From Halochromatium salexigens (GTDB lineage Bacteria; Pseudomonadota; Gammaproteobacteria; Chromatiales; Chromatiaceae): 64,000 bases of DNA. The position numbers and the translations under genes are program-made. The notes beneath the pieces were generated by a model. The model ran no database searches and was not told where the DNA came from. It was given only the letters and a program-made list of their open reading frames with translations. Positions 18,428-28,864 of the stretch are shown here, in pieces. Within the stretch, counting starts at the first letter, position 1. Each line of letters begins with the position of its first letter. The stretch is taken from NCBI RefSeq assembly GCF_016653295.1, contig NZ_NHSF01000008.1, positions 22,528-86,527 of the forward strand, in the 5' to 3' direction.

Positions 18428-19204
18428 ATGGCGGTGCACCCGAGCGCGATCATCGAGGCCGGCGCCGAGGTCCATCCGAGCGCCGAGATCGGTCCCTGGT
18501 CGCTGATCGAGACCGGCGCCGTGATCGGCGCCGAGTGCCGCATCGAGAGCAGTGTGCGTATCTACGGCGGCACCCGGCTCGGCGCGCGCAATCGCGTCTG
18601 TCATGGCGCCACGCTTGGCAGCGAACCGCAGGATCTGAGCTTCACGCCGGAGCGTGCGCGGCCCTTGGTCATTGGCAGCGACAACTGCTTTCGCGAAGGC
18701 GTCAACATCAGCTGCGGGCTCAAAAGCGAGCGGGGCACGCACATCGGCCATCGCAACTATTTCATGGCCTACAGCCATGCCGGCCATGATTGCCTGGTCG
18801 GCGACGACAATATCCTCGCCAATACCGCGACCCTGGCTGGGCATGTCGAAGTGGCCCACCACTGCTTCGTCTCGGGCCAGGTCGCCGTGCATCAATTCGC
18901 CCGCATCGGCGCCTACACCATGATTGGCGGCCTCACCGGCGTCACCAAGGATCTACCGCCCTTCGTCCTCGCCAACGGCCAGCGTGCGGTCATCGTCGGC
19001 CTGAATTTGGTGGGTTTGAAGCGCCATGGCTTTTCATCCGAGCAGCGTGCCCGCATCAAGGCCGTGTATCGGCTCATCTTCCGCTCCGGGCGCCGGTTGG
19101 CGGACGGGCTCGCCGAGGCCCAGCAGCGTTATCCGAGCGACGACACCGAGGCGATCATCGCATTCATCCGCGCCTCCGAGCGCGGCGTGACTGGCTTCGG
19201 TTGA
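18428..19204 (+). CDS. lpxA: UDP-N-acetylglucosamine acyltransferase
   Basis: LpxA transfers a 3-hydroxyacyl chain to UDP-GlcNAc, the first step of lipid A synthesis. The 258-residue protein is made of hexapeptide repeats of the left-handed beta helix (IHPSA-, IGPW-type turns), with the catalytic His in [15 protein letters not shown] and the C-terminal helical region. Length matches the family. It lies alone rather than in the common lpxD-fabZ-lpxA-lpxB cluster, which suggests relocation. It starts 36 bases after purH. Confidence 0.95.
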   Translation: MAVHPSAIIEAGAEVHPSAEIGPWSLIETGAVIGAECRIESSVRIYGGTRLGARNRVCHGATLGSEPQDLSFTPERARPLVIGSDNCFREGVNISCGLKSERGTHIGHRNYFMAYSHAGHDCLVGDDNILANTATLAGHVEVAHHCFVSGQVAVHQFARIGAYTMIGGLTGVTKDLPPFVLANGQRAVIVGLNLVGLKRHGFSSEQRARIKAVYRLIFRSGRRLADGLAEAQQRYPSDDTEAIIAFIRASERGVTGFG

Positions 19205-19267
19205 TCGTTCTATCCTCTTGCCGTCTCGCCGCCTCTGCCCCTGTTCTCATCCACGAAGGCTCGCACC

Positions 19268-19654
19268 ATGGATCATCACGACGCACGCTACCAGATCGAC
19301 GTCCAAGCATTGACACGCTATCTGCCGGAGCAATCCGATCCGGATGGCAGCCGTTTCACCTTTGCCTACACCATCACCATCAGCAACACCGGCGAGGTCC
19401 CGGCCAAGCTGTTGAACCGCCATTGGATCGTCACCGATGCCAACGGCAAGACCCAGGAGGTGCGGGGGGCTGGCGTGGTCGGCGAGCAACCCTATCTGCA
19501 GCCCGGCGAGCGCTTCGAGTACACCAGCGGCACCCAGATCGCGACGCCCCTTGGCAGCATGCATGGGAGCTATGACATGATCGCCGATGACGGCACCCGC
19601 TTCGACGCCGTCATCCGTCCGTTCTCGCTCGGTGATCGCAGCGCTTTACACTAA
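19268..19654 (+). CDS. apaG: ApaG protein
   Basis: ApaG is a small fibronectin-III-like protein often encoded beside apaH; it has been linked to cobalt/magnesium handling. The 128-residue protein shows the family blocks TFAYTITISNTGEVPAKLLNRHW, ITDANGKTQEV (here VTDANGK), GVVGEQPYLQPGERFEYTSG and GSMHGSYDM. apaH begins 25 bases downstream on the same strand, preserving the apaGH order. Confidence 0.95.
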   Translation: MDHHDARYQIDVQALTRYLPEQSDPDGSRFTFAYTITISNTGEVPAKLLNRHWIVTDANGKTQEVRGAGVVGEQPYLQPGERFEYTSGTQIATPLGSMHGSYDMIADDGTRFDAVIRPFSLGDRSALH

Positions 19655-19679
19655 CGCATGCACACGCCCACTCAAGCTC

Positions 19680-20513
19680 ATGTCCACCTACGCCATCGGC
19701 GACATTCAAGGCTGTTACGACGAACTGCGCCGCCTGCTCGATAAGGCCGACTTCGATCCGACCGAGGACACACTCTGGTGTGTCGGCGATCTGGTCAATC
19801 GCGGGCCGGACTCGCTCGCGGTGGTGCGCTGGATCAAGGCCCTTGGCGAGCGAGCGGTGGTCGTGCTCGGGAATCACGATCTACATCTGCTCGCGGTGGC
19901 GCTCGCCGACGCCCGTTTGAGCAAGAAGGACACGCTGGATGCGATCCTCGCCGCGCCGGACCGCGATGAGCTGCTGCATTGGCTGCGCCATCGACCGCTG
20001 CTGCATCACAGCGAGAAGAAGGGATTCACCATGCTCCATGCGGGCCTGCCGCCGCAGTGGGATCTGGCCCAGGCACAGACCTGCGCGCGCGAACTCGAAG
20101 ACGTGCTGCGAGGGCCAGACCATCTCGCCTTCTTGCAACAGCTCTACGGCAACGAACCGAGCCGTTGGAGCGATGAACTCGCTGGCATGGATCGGCTGCG
20201 TTTCATCACCAACTGCTTCACCCGCCTGCGCTGGTGCACGGCCGACGGCGAGCTACTGCTCAAGGAGAAAGGCGGTCTCGAGCAGGCCCCGCCGCATGCC
20301 CTACCCTGGTTCAGCGTGCCAGACCGGCGCACGCGCGACGACCGACTCCTGTTTGGTCATTGGTCGACCATCGGCTTCCTTGCCGAGAACAACTGCTGGG
20401 CGCTCGATAGCGGCTGCCTTTGGGGGGGGCGGCTCAGCGCGGTCCGGGTGCGACGCAAGAAGCCCTTGAAGCTGATCGAACTCGACTGCGCCGGCTATCA
20501 GGAGCCCGGTTGA
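19680..20513 (+). CDS. apaH: Symmetrical bis(5'-nucleosyl)-tetraphosphatase
   Basis: ApaH hydrolyses diadenosine tetraphosphate to two ADP and also removes Np4 caps from RNA. The ATG at 19680 gives MSTYAIGDIQGCYDELRRLL, the usual start; the longer frame overlaps apaG. The 277-residue protein has the metallophosphatase motifs GDIQGC, GDLVNRGPDS, and GNHDLH, and HWSTIG nearer the end. A small inverted repeat (CCTGAG-GG-CTCAGG, 20516-20529) follows its stop and may act in termination between apaH and the convergent folA. Confidence 0.96.
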   Translation: MSTYAIGDIQGCYDELRRLLDKADFDPTEDTLWCVGDLVNRGPDSLAVVRWIKALGERAVVVLGNHDLHLLAVALADARLSKKDTLDAILAAPDRDELLHWLRHRPLLHHSEKKGFTMLHAGLPPQWDLAQAQTCARELEDVLRGPDHLAFLQQLYGNEPSRWSDELAGMDRLRFITNCFTRLRWCTADGELLLKEKGGLEQAPPHALPWFSVPDRRTRDDRLLFGHWSTIGFLAENNCWALDSGCLWGGRLSAVRVRRKKPLKLIELDCAGYQEPG

Positions 20514-20550
20514 AGCCTGAGGGCTCAGGGCTCAAGGCAAGCGACCCGCT

Positions 20551-21078
20551 TCAAGCGCCAAGGCCCGCGGCACGCGCTAGCGTCACGAAATCGAGGTCAT
20601 AAGGATTCGCAGCATCGCGCGGGCGGTGTCGGCGCGCGGTCTCTTGCCACTCAGAGGGCGACCAGGCCGGGAAACGGGTGTCGCCATCGATCTCGGCATC
20701 GATCAGGGTCAACAGCATGCGATTGGCGAGCGGCAGGAAGGCCCGATAGATGCTGGCGCCGCCGACGATCATCACCTCGGGCGCCGCAGCGGTCTGCTCC
20801 AACGCGCTCTCGGGAGAACGTGCGGTCTCGGCATGCGTGAGCATCCGTCGAAATCCGGGATCGGCCGAGATGACGATGTGACGCCGTCGCGGCAGCAGGC
20901 CGGGAAGGGATTCCCAAGTCCGTCGGCCCATGATGATGGGCTTGTCCAGTGTCTGGTGCTTGAAGTGCGTGAGATCGGCGGGCAGATGCCAGGGCATGGC
21001 ATTGTCCCGGCCGATGACGCGCCCACGCGCCATCGCCGCGATGAGGGTGATCCGAGGACGGAGATTAGACAGAGGCAC
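20551..21078 (-). CDS. folA: Dihydrofolate reductase
   Basis: FolA reduces dihydrofolate to tetrahydrofolate with NADPH. The 175-residue protein contains ITLIAAMARGRVIGRDNAMPWHLPADLTHFK (active-site Trp and Asp), IIMGRRTWESLP, and IVGGASIY. It overlaps the 3' end of rsfS by 14 bases, so it is the last gene of a minus-strand operon. It has a few extra residues at the N-terminus (MPLSNLRPR) compared with E. coli. Confidence 0.96.
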   Translation of the reverse strand: MPLSNLRPRITLIAAMARGRVIGRDNAMPWHLPADLTHFKHQTLDKPIIMGRRTWESLPGLLPRRRHIVISADPGFRRMLTHAETARSPESALEQTAAAPEVMIVGGASIYRAFLPLANRMLLTLIDAEIDGDTRFPAWSPSEWQETARRHRPRDAANPYDLDFVTLARAAGLGA

Positions 21079-21430
21079 TCGCGGCCGCGCTCGAGCGTGT
21101 CACCAGCGAGGGCGCGCTCCAGAGCCGCTCCAGGCTGTAGAAGTCGCGCACCTTGGGCAGCATCAGATGCACCACTACCCCATTCAGATCGACCAGCGCC
21201 CATTCCCCTTCCTGCACCCCTTCGCTGCCGAGCGGGGCCTCGCCGGCCTCCTTGGCCCTGTAAGCGACCGTCTCGGCGATGGCCTTTACATGCCGATCCG
21301 AAGTGCCAGAGGCGACGATCATGTAATCAGTCACCGAGGTCTTGCCGCGCACATCCATCACACTGATGTCGCGGGCCTTCATGTCGTTCAGAACCTCGAC
21401 CACGAGGTCTTTCAAGTGCTCTAGCTGCAT
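21065..21430 (-). CDS. rsfS: Ribosome silencing factor RsfS
   Basis: RsfS binds L14 and blocks subunit joining under starvation. The ATG at 21430 is chosen because GAGGA lies about six bases upstream; an ATG at 21436 is too close to it. The 121-residue protein contains ARDISVMDVRGKTSVTDYMIVASGTSDRHVKAIAE and GEWALVDLNGVVVHLMLPKVRDFYSLERLW. A Ser/Ala-rich tail follows. It lies between nadD and folA, the common nadD-rsfS order. Confidence 0.95.
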   Translation of the reverse strand: MQLEHLKDLVVEVLNDMKARDISVMDVRGKTSVTDYMIVASGTSDRHVKAIAETVAYRAKEAGEAPLGSEGVQEGEWALVDLNGVVVHLMLPKVRDFYSLERLWSAPSLVTRSSAAASASV

Positions 21431-21461
21431 TAACATCCTCTTCGGGAGCGGTGAGCGTGGG

Positions 21462-22109
21462 TCAGGCCGAAGCCTGTTGAACAGCATAGCAACTGTGTTC
21501 GCGGGCCATCGCCAAGACGGCATCCGGCAGCAGATAGCGCGGGCTCATCCCCTGCGCCAGCAGCCGGCGGATGCGGGTCGCCGAGATGTCGAGTTGCGTC
21601 ACCGTTTGGAAATAGATATGCCCCCCGGCATGATCACGCAAGACCGTCGGATCATCGGTGCGGCGTTGCTCGACCTGATCGCGCAACCAGGCATCGCGCG
21701 CGGTCGGGGCGCCCGGGCGCTGCATCACGATCAGATGCGCGCGCTCGAGGATATCCAGCGGCCGGTGCCAATCCGACAATCCGACGAACGCATCGGCGCC
21801 GACCAACAGACAGAGCGGCGCCGTCGCACCCAACTCCTCGCGAAACGAGCACAGCGTGTCGATCGTGTACGAGGGACCACCACGGGTCAGCTCCCGATCG
21901 TCGGCCATCAAGAGCGGCTCATCGTGAACTGCCGCCTGCAGCATCGCCATGCGCTGCTGCGGCGAGGCGATGGGCTGTCGCCGATGCACGGCAGCGGCCA
22001 GCGGCAGCAGGCGCAGTTGCGCGAGGTCCAAATGCTGGATCACATCCAGCGCCACGCGCAGATGACCGTGGTGCACCGGATCGAAGGTACCGCCGAAGAG
22101 ACCGATCAT
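21462..22109 (-). CDS. nadD: Nicotinate-nucleotide adenylyltransferase
   Basis: NadD adenylates nicotinate mononucleotide in NAD synthesis. The 215-residue protein has the nucleotidyltransferase motif GLFGGTFDPVHHGHLRVA at its start, GADAFVGLSDWH in the middle and ISATRIRRLLAQG near the end. It lies 33 bases after proA and 31 before rsfS, within the leuS-to-folA operon. Confidence 0.96.
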   Translation of the reverse strand: MIGLFGGTFDPVHHGHLRVALDVIQHLDLAQLRLLPLAAAVHRRQPIASPQQRMAMLQAAVHDEPLLMADDRELTRGGPSYTIDTLCSFREELGATAPLCLLVGADAFVGLSDWHRPLDILERAHLIVMQRPGAPTARDAWLRDQVEQRRTDDPTVLRDHAGGHIYFQTVTQLDISATRIRRLLAQGMSPRYLLPDAVLAMAREHSCYAVQQASA

Positions 22110-22142
22110 CGACCGCCAGCGGCCTCGATGCCGGAATAATGG

Positions 22143-23420
22143 CTACTCACGGATCTGACCATCGCCAAGCACCACGAACTTCTGCGAGGTCAGCCCCTCG
22201 AGCCCGACCGGCCCGCGCGCGTGGAACTTGTCGGTGCTGATGCCGATCTCGGCGCCGAGTCCGTACTCGAAGCCATCGGCAAAGCGGGTCGAGGCATTGA
22301 CCATCACCGAGCTGGAATCGACCTCGCGCAAGAAGCGTCGGGCGCGGCTGTAGTCCTCGGTGACGATGGTGTCGGTGTGGTGCGAGCCGTGCGCCTCGAT
22401 GTGCCCGATCGCCGTGTCCATGCCCGAGACCACGCGCACCGAGAGGATCGGTGCCAGGTACTCGGTGCCCCAGTCGGCATCGGTTGCCGGACGCGCGTCG
22501 GCGAGGATCTCGCGGGTACGCTCACAGCCACGGATCTCGACCCCTTTGGCTCCAAGAGCCGTGCCGATGCGCGAGAGCAGCGGCCGCGCGACCGCCTCGG
22601 CCACCAGCAGGGTCTCCATGGTGTTGCAGGTGCCGTAGCGCTGGGTCTTGGCGTTCACCGCGATCGCCACCGCCTTGTCGGGATCGGCCTTGTCGTCGAT
22701 GTAGACATGGCAGACACCATCGAGATGCTTGATCACCGGCACCCGCGCCTCGCGACTGATGCGTTCGATCAGCCCCTTGCCGCCGCGCGGGATGATGACA
22801 TCGATGTATTCGGGATGGCTGATCATGGCGCCGACCGCAGCCCGGTCGGTGGTGGCGATCACCTGCACCCCATCGGCGGGCAGCCCGGCGACCTGCAAGC
22901 CGCGCTGAATGCTCGCGGCGATGGTCTGATTGGATTGAAAGGCCTCGGAGCCACCGCGCAGCAACGTGGCGTTGCCGGTCTTGAGGCAGAGCGCGGCGGC
23001 ATCGGCGGTGACGTTCGGACGCGACTCGTAGATGATGCCGATGACGCCGAGCGGTACCCGCATGCGCCCGACCTGGATGCCGGAAGGGCGATAGTCCAGA
23101 TCCGTGATGGCGCCGATCGGATCGGGCAGCGCGGCGATCTGCTCGAGCCCGGCGATCATCGCGTCGATGCGCGCTGGCGTCAGCTCCAGGCGATCGAGCA
23201 AGGCTGCGTCCAGCCCCTTCGCCGCGCCGGCTTCGAGGTCGGCGGCGTTGGCCGTGGCCAAGCTGTCGCGGTGGCCGTCGAGATCGGCCGCGATCGCCTG
23301 CAACGCGGCATTCTTGGCGCCAGTCTCGGCGCGCGCCATGGCCCGCGCCGCAGCGCGCGCGCGACGCCCAACATCCGCGACATAGGCGGCCACCTCGGTG
23401 ATCTTGGTCTCGGTCTTCAT
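22143..23420 (-). CDS. proA: Glutamate-5-semialdehyde dehydrogenase (gamma-glutamyl phosphate reductase)
   Basis: ProA reduces gamma-glutamyl phosphate to glutamate semialdehyde in proline synthesis. The 425-residue protein shows [37 protein letters not shown], the catalytic Cys in [16 protein letters not shown], and the C-terminal [31 protein letters not shown]. Length is normal. proB is not adjacent. The gene sits between holA and nadD on the same strand, an arrangement known in other Gammaproteobacteria. Confidence 0.97.
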   Translation of the reverse strand: MKTETKITEVAAYVADVGRRARAAARAMARAETGAKNAALQAIAADLDGHRDSLATANAADLEAGAAKGLDAALLDRLELTPARIDAMIAGLEQIAALPDPIGAITDLDYRPSGIQVGRMRVPLGVIGIIYESRPNVTADAAALCLKTGNATLLRGGSEAFQSNQTIAASIQRGLQVAGLPADGVQVIATTDRAAVGAMISHPEYIDVIIPRGGKGLIERISREARVPVIKHLDGVCHVYIDDKADPDKAVAIAVNAKTQRYGTCNTMETLLVAEAVARPLLSRIGTALGAKGVEIRGCERTREILADARPATDADWGTEYLAPILSVRVVSGMDTAIGHIEAHGSHHTDTIVTEDYSRARRFLREVDSSSVMVNASTRFADGFEYGLGAEIGISTDKFHARGPVGLEGLTSQKFVVLGDGQIRE

Positions 23421-23469
23421 GGCAGTAGGAGGCGAGTTGAATGCGCACCAGCGCGCAAAACCCGATAGT

Positions 23470-24546
23470 TTAACAATGTTTCACGCGCTCGCCAGCCACA
23501 ATCCGCGCCTCCGCGGGCGCGGCGGCGAGCCCCTCGGCGATGGCGCCGAGCCGTTGCCAGGGCTCGCCGTCGGCGCGTCCCTTGATCGCCAGATCGGCCT
23601 CGGCGCAGCAGCTCAGCAACGCCCAGAGGTGAGTCAGTGGCAACCGTTCCAGTGCCGCCATCACCAGCGGGCGGCGTGACTCCCAGACCTGATGCGCCTT
23701 GAGCAGCGGCCCCAGGGGCTGGCGTTTGGCGCGGGCGCGGGCGAAGGCGAGCGCGGCCAGCTTGCGCACCTCGCGCGCCAGCGCCCAGAGTACCAGCGGC
23801 TCGGCGGTACCCTCGGCGCGCAGCCCCTCGAGCACCCGCGCGACCCGGGCGCGATCGCCAGCGAGCGCCGCATCGACAAGATCGAACACCCCATAGCGGG
23901 CACTGTCGGCCACCGCCGCCAGCAGGCCCTCGGCGTCGAGCGGCCCTGGTGTCAGCGCCAGCGCCAGCTTGGTGATCTCCTGATCGGCGGCCAGCAGGTT
24001 GCCCTCGACCCGCTCGGCCAGCAGGGCCAGCGCCTCGGTACTGGGGACGAAGCCGGCGCGCCGCAAGCGCCCCTCGAGCCATTGGTTGAGCTGGCGCCCC
24101 TGGGGCTCGCGCACCTGCACGACCACGCCGACGCGCTCGATGGCCTGCACCCAGGTCGCCTTCAGGCCCTTCCAGTCGAGCCCCGGGGCGAGGATCAAGA
24201 GCAGCACATCGGCGCTCGGCTGATCCACGCAGCGGCGGATGGCCTCCGACCCCTCGCGCCCGACCGCATCGGCCTTGCTGCCGGCCTTGGGCGTGGCGAG
24301 ACGCAGTTCGATCATGCGCCGCTCGGCGAACAGCGAGAGCGAACCGAACGCCCCGGCCAGCGACGACCAGGCGAACTCCGGACCGGTCTCCAAGACCTCG
24401 CGCTCGCTGAAGCCGTGCTGGCGCGCGGCGGCGCGCACCGCATCGGCGGCCTCGCCGAGCTGCAGCGGCTCGCTACCGACGAGCAGATAGACCGGCGCGA
24501 GCCCCTGCGCGAGGCGTTGATCGAGCTGGGTGGGAGCGATCGGCAT
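23470..24546 (-). CDS. holA: DNA polymerase III delta subunit
   Basis: HolA is the delta subunit of the clamp loader; it opens the sliding clamp. The 358-residue protein begins with [25 protein letters not shown] as in the family (the degenerate ATPase core), carries [11 protein letters not shown], and the helical collar domain with [13 protein letters not shown]. It follows lptE after two bases, the usual lptE-holA pair. Sequence similarity in this family is generally low, but context and length agree. Confidence 0.92.
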   Translation of the reverse strand: MPIAPTQLDQRLAQGLAPVYLLVGSEPLQLGEAADAVRAAARQHGFSEREVLETGPEFAWSSLAGAFGSLSLFAERRMIELRLATPKAGSKADAVGREGSEAIRRCVDQPSADVLLLILAPGLDWKGLKATWVQAIERVGVVVQVREPQGRQLNQWLEGRLRRAGFVPSTEALALLAERVEGNLLAADQEITKLALALTPGPLDAEGLLAAVADSARYGVFDLVDAALAGDRARVARVLEGLRAEGTAEPLVLWALAREVRKLAALAFARARAKRQPLGPLLKAHQVWESRRPLVMAALERLPLTHLWALLSCCAEADLAIKGRADGEPWQRLGAIAEGLAAAPAEARIVAGERVKHC

Positions 24547-24548
24547 GG

Positions 24549-25073
24549 CTAGCGCGCACGGGCGGCGAGCGCGGCGCGCAACCGCAGCAGCACCTGATCG
24601 GCGGCATCACTCATCAAATCCTGGTAGATGATGTCCGACTCCAGTTGCTTGCCAAGGACCGCCACGTCGGGGTTGTCGTCGAAGGTGCGTTCCAAGGTCA
24701 GGCTCTGCGGTGGGATCAGCGGCTCACCGGTGGCATCGATAGCATCGAACCGGACGCGCAGCTCGAGCGCAAAGGCGAGCGCCTTGCCACCGCGATCCAC
24801 CGCCACGACCCGCGAGCCGCGCGATTGATCGAGGATGCGCAGGATGAGCCCGGCGTCGTTTGCGACAGGCGTCACCGGCACCCCACTGCCCCGCAAGCGA
24901 TCATCGACGGCCTGTCCGACCAAACCGCCCGTCTGGATATGGACCGGCTCCAGACCCGGCGGGATCTCGACAGCACCACGCAGGCGGTAGCCGCAGCTGG
25001 CGATCATCAAAGCGCAGACCAGGCTCAGCAGCAGCGTCGCCATCCAAGGCCATCGGACGCTTTGGTCGCTCAT
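24549..25073 (-). CDS. lptE: LPS-assembly lipoprotein LptE
   Basis: LptE plugs the LptD beta barrel and helps insert lipopolysaccharide in the outer membrane. The 174-residue precursor has a lipoprotein signal ending in [12 protein letters not shown], so the lipid-bearing Cys is near residue 27. The mature part follows the family pattern ([24 protein letters not shown]-like strand, [24 protein letters not shown]). It overlaps the leuS stop by four bases (ATGA) and precedes holA, as in many Gammaproteobacteria. Confidence 0.92.
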   Translation of the reverse strand: MSDQSVRWPWMATLLLSLVCALMIASCGYRLRGAVEIPPGLEPVHIQTGGLVGQAVDDRLRGSGVPVTPVANDAGLILRILDQSRGSRVVAVDRGGKALAFALELRVRFDAIDATGEPLIPPQSLTLERTFDDNPDVAVLGKQLESDIIYQDLMSDAADQVLLRLRAALAARAR

Positions 25074-27700
25074 TTGGCGACCAGGTTCACGAGCTTGTTC
25101 GGCACCACGATGACCTTGCGCACCGTCGCCTCACCGATGAAGCGCTGCACGTTTTCATTCGCCAGCGCGGCAGCTTCGACCTCGGCGCGCTCGGCTGTGG
25201 CCGGCAGCTCGATCTTGCCACGCACCTTGCCGTTGACCTGGACTACATAGGTGATCTGATCCTGCGCGAGCGCGTCTTCGTCGACCTGCGGCCAGGGCGC
25301 CTGCAGGATGTCGTCACCGAGCCCGAGTTCGCGCCACAGATGATGGGTGATGTGCGGAGCAATCGGCGCCAGCAGGCGCAGCGTGATGCTCAGCCCTTCG
25401 CGACGAACCATCTGCGCTGCCGCACTCTCGTCGAGCTTCGAGAGGATGTTGACGATGGTCATGCAGGCCGAGACGACGGTATTGAACTGCTGGCGCTCGT
25501 AGTCGAACAGAGCCTTCTTGAGCGCTGTATGCACGTCTCGAAGGGCATCGCTCTGAGCGTCATCGAGCGACCGCGCCGTGCCTCCGGCAGAGGCTCCTTT
25601 AGCCGCAACGCCCTCGGCCAAGCCACCCCCAGCAGAGGCCTGCGCTTCGGCAGCACCGCGCACCCCCTCAGCGTGGGTCGCAGCCAGGGTCCAGAGCCGC
25701 TTGAGAAAGCGATAGGCGCCTTCAACAGCCTCATCGTTCCACTCCAGCGACTGATCCGGCGGCGAGGTGAACATCACGTACAGGCGCACCGTATCGACGC
25801 CGTAGCGCTCGATCATCGCCTCTGGGTCGACGCCATTGTTCTTCGACTTCGACATCTTCTCGATGCCACCGAACTGCACCGGCTGTCCATCGGCCTTGAG
25901 CACGGCGCCAGTGACCTTGCCCTTCTCGTCACGCTCGACCTCGACATCGGCCGGATTGAACCACTCGCGCCGGCCCTCGGCGTCCTCGCGATACCAGGTC
26001 TCGGCGACCACCATGCCCTGGGTCAGCAGCCGGGCGAAAGGCTCGTCGCAGTCGACCAGGCCTTCATCGCGCAGGAGCTTGTGGAAGAAGCGGGCGTAGA
26101 GCAGATGCAGGACCGCATGCTCGATGCCGCCGATATACTGATCCACCGGCAGCCAATACTTGGCGCGCTCGTCGAGCATGGCGGTGTCGCAGCCCGGCGA
26201 GCAGTAGCGTGCGTAGTACCAGCTCGACTCGACGAAGGTATCGAAGGTGTCGGTCTCGCGCGTCTCACCATTGGGCAGCTCGGAGAACGCCGGCCGCTTC
26301 TTCAGCGGCGAGCCGGAACCGTCGACGACCAGGTCTTCCGGCAGACGCACCGGCAGCTCGGTCTCGGGCCGCACGCCACCCTCGGCGGTGCGCACCACCG
26401 GCACCGGGCAGCCCCAGTAGCGCTGGCGCGACACACCCCAGTCGCGCAGGCGGAAGTTGACCTGGCGCCCGCCCTTGCCATGGGTTTCGAGCCAGTCGGC
26501 GACGGCGTCGAAGGCCTCCTCCGAGGTCAGCCCATCGAAGGGGTCGGAGTCATGCAGGATGCCCTTATCGGTGAAGGCGTGAGAGTCGATCCCAAACTCC
26601 TCGCCCTCGGCCGCGAACACCACCTGGCGCTTGGGGATGCCGTAACGCTCGGCGAACTCCCAATCGCGCTGATCATGCGCCGGCACCGCCATCACGGCAC
26701 CAGTGCCATAGCTCATGAGCACGAAGTTGGCGGCGAAGATCGGCACCGCTTGGCCGGTGATCGGATGCAGGGCGTCGATGCCGAGGCGATGGCCCTTCTT
26801 CTCCATGGTCTCGAGTTCGGCCTCGGAGATGCCGCCCTGGCGGCACTCATCGATGAAGGTCGCCAGCTCGGGATTGTTCTGAGCTGCACGCTGCGCGAGC
26901 GGATGCTCGGCGGCGGCGGCGACGTAGGTCACGCCCATCACCGTATCCGGCCGGGTAGTGAAGATATCGAGCGTCTCATCGCCGCCGGCGATGCCAAAGC
27001 GCATGTGCACGCCCTCGGAGCGGCCGATCCAGTTGCGCTGCATCGCGCGCACTCGTTCTGGCCAGCCGTCGAGACCGTCGATCGAATCCAGCAGTTCCTG
27101 CGCATAGGCGGTGATGCGGATGAACCATTGCTCGATCTCGCGCTTCTCGACCAGCGCGCCAGAGCGCCAGCCGCGACCGTCGATGACCTGCTCGTTGGCG
27201 AGCACAGTCTGATCGACCGGGTCCCAGTTCACGGTTGCGGTCGCGCGGTAGGCCAGCCCCTTCTCCATCAGCCGGGTGAACAGCCACTGCTCCCAGCGGT
27301 AGTAGTCGACATCGCAGGTGGCCAGCTCGCGCTCCCAGTCGTAACCGAAGCCAAGGCGCTTGAGCTGCGCCTTCATCGCTTCGATGTTCTCGCGCGTCCA
27401 GCACGACGGCGGGATGCCGTGCTTGATCGCCGCGTTCTCCGCTGGCAGCCCAAAGGCATCCCAGCCCATCGGCTGCAGCACGTTCTTGCCGAGCATGCGC
27501 TGATGGCGCGCGATCACGTCGCCGATGGTGTAGTTGCGTACATGCCCCATGTGCAACCGCCCCGAGGGGTACGGAAACATCGACAGGCAGTAGAACTTCT
27601 CGCGGGACGGGTCCTCGACGGCCTTGAAGGCCTGCGTGGTCTCCCAATGACGCTGCGCCTCCTGCTCGATGGCGCGCGGCTCGTACTCGGTCTGCATCAT
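25070..27700 (-). CDS. leuS: Leucyl-tRNA synthetase
   Basis: LeuRS charges tRNA-Leu and edits mischarged products. The start at 27700 ([19 protein letters not shown]) matches family N-termini; the 32 codons upstream do not. The 876-residue enzyme has the signature [16 protein letters not shown], the CP1 editing domain with [15 protein letters not shown] and [19 protein letters not shown], and [13 protein letters not shown]. An Ala/Gly-rich insert of about 30 residues ([20 protein letters not shown] and following) lies in the anticodon-binding domain. It heads the leuS-lptE-holA-proA-nadD-rsfS-folA unit and is divergent from the gene at 27872. Confidence 0.97.
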   Translation of the reverse strand: MMQTEYEPRAIEQEAQRHWETTQAFKAVEDPSREKFYCLSMFPYPSGRLHMGHVRNYTIGDVIARHQRMLGKNVLQPMGWDAFGLPAENAAIKHGIPPSCWTRENIEAMKAQLKRLGFGYDWERELATCDVDYYRWEQWLFTRLMEKGLAYRATATVNWDPVDQTVLANEQVIDGRGWRSGALVEKREIEQWFIRITAYAQELLDSIDGLDGWPERVRAMQRNWIGRSEGVHMRFGIAGGDETLDIFTTRPDTVMGVTYVAAAAEHPLAQRAAQNNPELATFIDECRQGGISEAELETMEKKGHRLGIDALHPITGQAVPIFAANFVLMSYGTGAVMAVPAHDQRDWEFAERYGIPKRQVVFAAEGEEFGIDSHAFTDKGILHDSDPFDGLTSEEAFDAVADWLETHGKGGRQVNFRLRDWGVSRQRYWGCPVPVVRTAEGGVRPETELPVRLPEDLVVDGSGSPLKKRPAFSELPNGETRETDTFDTFVESSWYYARYCSPGCDTAMLDERAKYWLPVDQYIGGIEHAVLHLLYARFFHKLLRDEGLVDCDEPFARLLTQGMVVAETWYREDAEGRREWFNPADVEVERDEKGKVTGAVLKADGQPVQFGGIEKMSKSKNNGVDPEAMIERYGVDTVRLYVMFTSPPDQSLEWNDEAVEGAYRFLKRLWTLAATHAEGVRGAAEAQASAGGGLAEGVAAKGASAGGTARSLDDAQSDALRDVHTALKKALFDYERQQFNTVVSACMTIVNILSKLDESAAAQMVRREGLSITLRLLAPIAPHITHHLWRELGLGDDILQAPWPQVDEDALAQDQITYVVQVNGKVRGKIELPATAERAEVEAAALANENVQRFIGEATVRKVIVVPNKLVNLVAK

Positions 27701-27871
27701 GGTTTGGCTGAGCGGGTTGGTGATCGCCTCAGGATACCCTAAGCCTGAATCGGGCTGCACTTGTGAACCGTCCATGAAAGCTAGGAGCGTCGACATGGGC
27801 TAAGATGACCTCGTAGGCAACCGCTCGCACGAGAGTCAGTTGACTGAGGCCAATCCGGGATGAGGTACATG

Positions 27872-28414
27872 ATGAGTAACGAAGAACACCCCAAGAGCGA
27901 AGACCGGCTCGTCAAGGCCTATGAGCAGATGCTCGAGCAGGCCCGCGATGCGGTGAACGAGGCCGAGGAGGCGACCCCAAAACTACAGACCATGCTCGCT
28001 AGGGCGCGCGAGAACATGGTCGAACTCGGCGAGCTGAGCCGCGAGGAGGCGCACAAGGTCGCCGAGTACATCGAGCGCGACATCGAGGATGCCGCGCATT
28101 ATTTAGCCGAGACTGGCGAGGATCTGCGCGCCTGGTGGCGTTTCGACCTCGAGCTGACCGAGCAGCGCATGTTCGAGGCCTTCACCAGCGTGGCCGATCA
28201 GACCCGCCTGCAATTGGAGCAATGGTCGGAGCGCGCGCGCCAGGCTTCGCTCTATCAAGCCGGGCAGATCACTGGCCCCGGCACCTTGGTTTGTGACAAG
28301 TGCGGCGCTGAGACCCGTTTCACCCGCGCTGGGCGTATTCCTGCCTGCTCAGAATGCGGCGGCCTGACCTTCCAACGGGTTCCTTCGCCATCCCAACCCA
28401 AGACGGGGGGCTGA
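27872..28414 (+). CDS. Zinc-ribbon-containing protein (DUF1451, YbeL-like)
   Basis: The function of this family is unknown. The ATG at 27872 is favoured because GAGG (27862-27865) lies six bases upstream; ATGs at 27860 and 27869 are in frame. The 180-residue protein is mainly charged helices (EDRLVKAYEQMLEQARDAV, then VAEYIERDIEDAAHYL) and ends in a zinc ribbon with CDKCGAETRF and CSECGG, giving four cysteines. In E. coli the YbeL gene lies next to leuS, and here it is divergent from leuS, which supports the assignment. Confidence 0.88.
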   Translation: MSNEEHPKSEDRLVKAYEQMLEQARDAVNEAEEATPKLQTMLARARENMVELGELSREEAHKVAEYIERDIEDAAHYLAETGEDLRAWWRFDLELTEQRMFEAFTSVADQTRLQLEQWSERARQASLYQAGQITGPGTLVCDKCGAETRFTRAGRIPACSECGGLTFQRVPSPSQPKTGG

Positions 28415-28569
28415 AACGGCTCTCGAGCCGCATCAGAATCGCGATCGATCATTGCTTGCGGACTCGACAGAAAAGGCCGCGCTGGGATCGATGCTGGTCT
28501 CGAATCTGCACTCCGACCTTGGAACCAGCCCCTCAGGGGGGTATATTAATCCCATTGGTCATATTTCCC

Positions 28570-28785
28570 GCAGGAGAGACCGGTCCTCGACCGGCGCCGA
28601 AGGCGCAACATCCGCCCGGAATCGCTCAGGCAAAAGGACTGCGGGATTCAGACCAACTCTGGAGAGCGGCCGCAGCAGCGGCCCACCGACGGGGCAGCGC
28701 TCAGCGCCACGCTCGGCTCGCGACCCGCGAGCCTGCGGGGCGCTCGACGCAAACTCTCAGGTTCAGGACAGAGGGGCGGCAGATG
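28570..28785 (+). ncRNA. Tandem glycine riboswitch
   Basis: The stretch contains both aptamers of a glycine riboswitch. Aptamer 1 (about 28571-28645) shows GGAGAGACC, GGCGCCGAAGGCGCAA and CAGGCAAAAGGAC. Aptamer 2 (about 28650-28785) shows CTCTGGAGAGCGG, ACCGACGGGGCA, and AAACTCTCAGGTTCAGGACAG. The variable stem of aptamer 2 is extended by a GC-rich hairpin (GGCTCGCG-ACC-CGCGAGCC). It ends 80 bases before gcvT, so it should switch the glycine-cleavage operon on when glycine binds. The rest of the 28415-28864 gap shows no gene. Confidence 0.95.
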
Positions 28786-28864
28786 CAGTCTAGGCTGTAC
28801 TGTTTGCTCGTTTGTCTCAATCGCGCGCCGTCGATGCACACGCGGCCGCCAACCGGAGTGCCGC

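Noticed and set aside
24860-27742. Plus-strand frame of 960 codons opposite leuS
   Set aside because: It is an antisense shadow of a high-GC gene; leuS on the other strand has all its motifs, and the shadow has no family similarity.
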